From Agelas oroides (Eukaryota > Porifera > Demospongiae > Agelasida > Agelasidae), in the NCBI GenBank assembly GCA_949130485.1, contig OX422195.1, forward strand, positions 122,381 to 186,380: a DNA stretch of 64,000 bases. Direction: 5' to 3'. The notes beneath the pieces are model-generated. The model was not told where the DNA came from, did no database searches, and saw nothing but the letters and a program-made list of their open reading frames with translations. Each line of letters starts with the position of its first letter. Position 1 is the stretch's first letter. Below are positions 63,793-64,000 of the stretch, one piece after another. A program made the translations under genes and the position numbers.

Positions 63793-64000
63793 CCCTCACC
63801 TAGTCCAGCCATATTATGTTTTTTACTTTCCCTCCCTCTCCTCCCCTCCCTCCTCTCTCCTCCCCTCCCTCTCCTCCCTCCCTCCCTCCTCCCCTCCCTC
63901 TCCTCCCTCCCTCCCTCCTCTCTCCTCCCCTCCCTCCCTCCCTCCTCCTTTCTCCCTCTCCTCCCTCCCTCTCTCTCCTCCCCTCCCTCCTCTCCTCCCT
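63793..64000 (+). repeat. CT-rich tract at the window end
   Basis: About 170 bases of ctcctccctccc type, like the pyrimidine tracts before acceptors elsewhere in the window, which supports a further exon beyond 64000. Confidence 0.8.

Overview
The window is eukaryotic nuclear DNA from an invertebrate animal. Genes have many short exons with GT-AG introns. The proteins are metazoan or unikont families: an axonemal dynein heavy chain, tubulin cofactor D, LSM11, a SKAP-like adaptor and a p40phox-like organiser. Compact introns, high gene density at both ends and many small hairpin repeats would suit a demosponge, but that is inference. There is one 200-base run of N (8801-9000).

Layout. 18-19506 (+): a single-headed inner-arm axonemal dynein heavy chain (DNAH3/7/12 type), about 55 visible exons, interrupted by the gap. 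19803-20909 (-): a membrane-anchored GST-like protein, divergent from 21091-28802 (+), a complete 40-exon tubulin-folding cofactor D (TBCD, about 1196 aa). 28803-48671: about 20 kb without a recognisable gene. It holds foldback elements, 40-bp and 28-bp satellites, and two direct copies of a 4-5 kb segment (about 30.5-34.9 kb and 39.9-45.1 kb). 48672-51004 (-): an unrecognised acidic nuclear-looking protein of about 347 aa. 51101-51706: a TIR element with a 5-bp target duplication. 52.9-53.8 kb (+): an incomplete TMEM65-like gene. 54.5-55.1 kb: a 20-bp minisatellite, then a mobile-element ORF fragment. 56058-57961 (+): an LSM11 homologue. 58345-60717 (-): a SKAP-like PH/SH3 adaptor, divergent from 60983 to beyond 63792 (+), a p40phox/NCF4-like PX-SH3-PB1 gene that runs towards or past the window end.

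Biology. Dynein and TBCD both serve microtubules and cilia. The SKAP-like and p40phox-like genes, head to head, are both phosphoinositide/tyrosine-kinase signalling adaptors. LSM11 belongs to the U7 snRNP that processes histone pre-mRNA.

The most unusual theme is tandem repetition built on splice sites. Two minisatellites in the dynein gene each start at an exon end and repeat a 5' splice site 12 and about 25 times. TBCD carries a 62-bp duplication containing a 3' splice site. LSM11 carries a decayed copy of an exon end inside the following intron, next to a 41-bp array. A 40-bp array in the p40phox-like gene repeats an acceptor-like sequence. All calls come from reading the sequence by eye; no database search or alignment was run.
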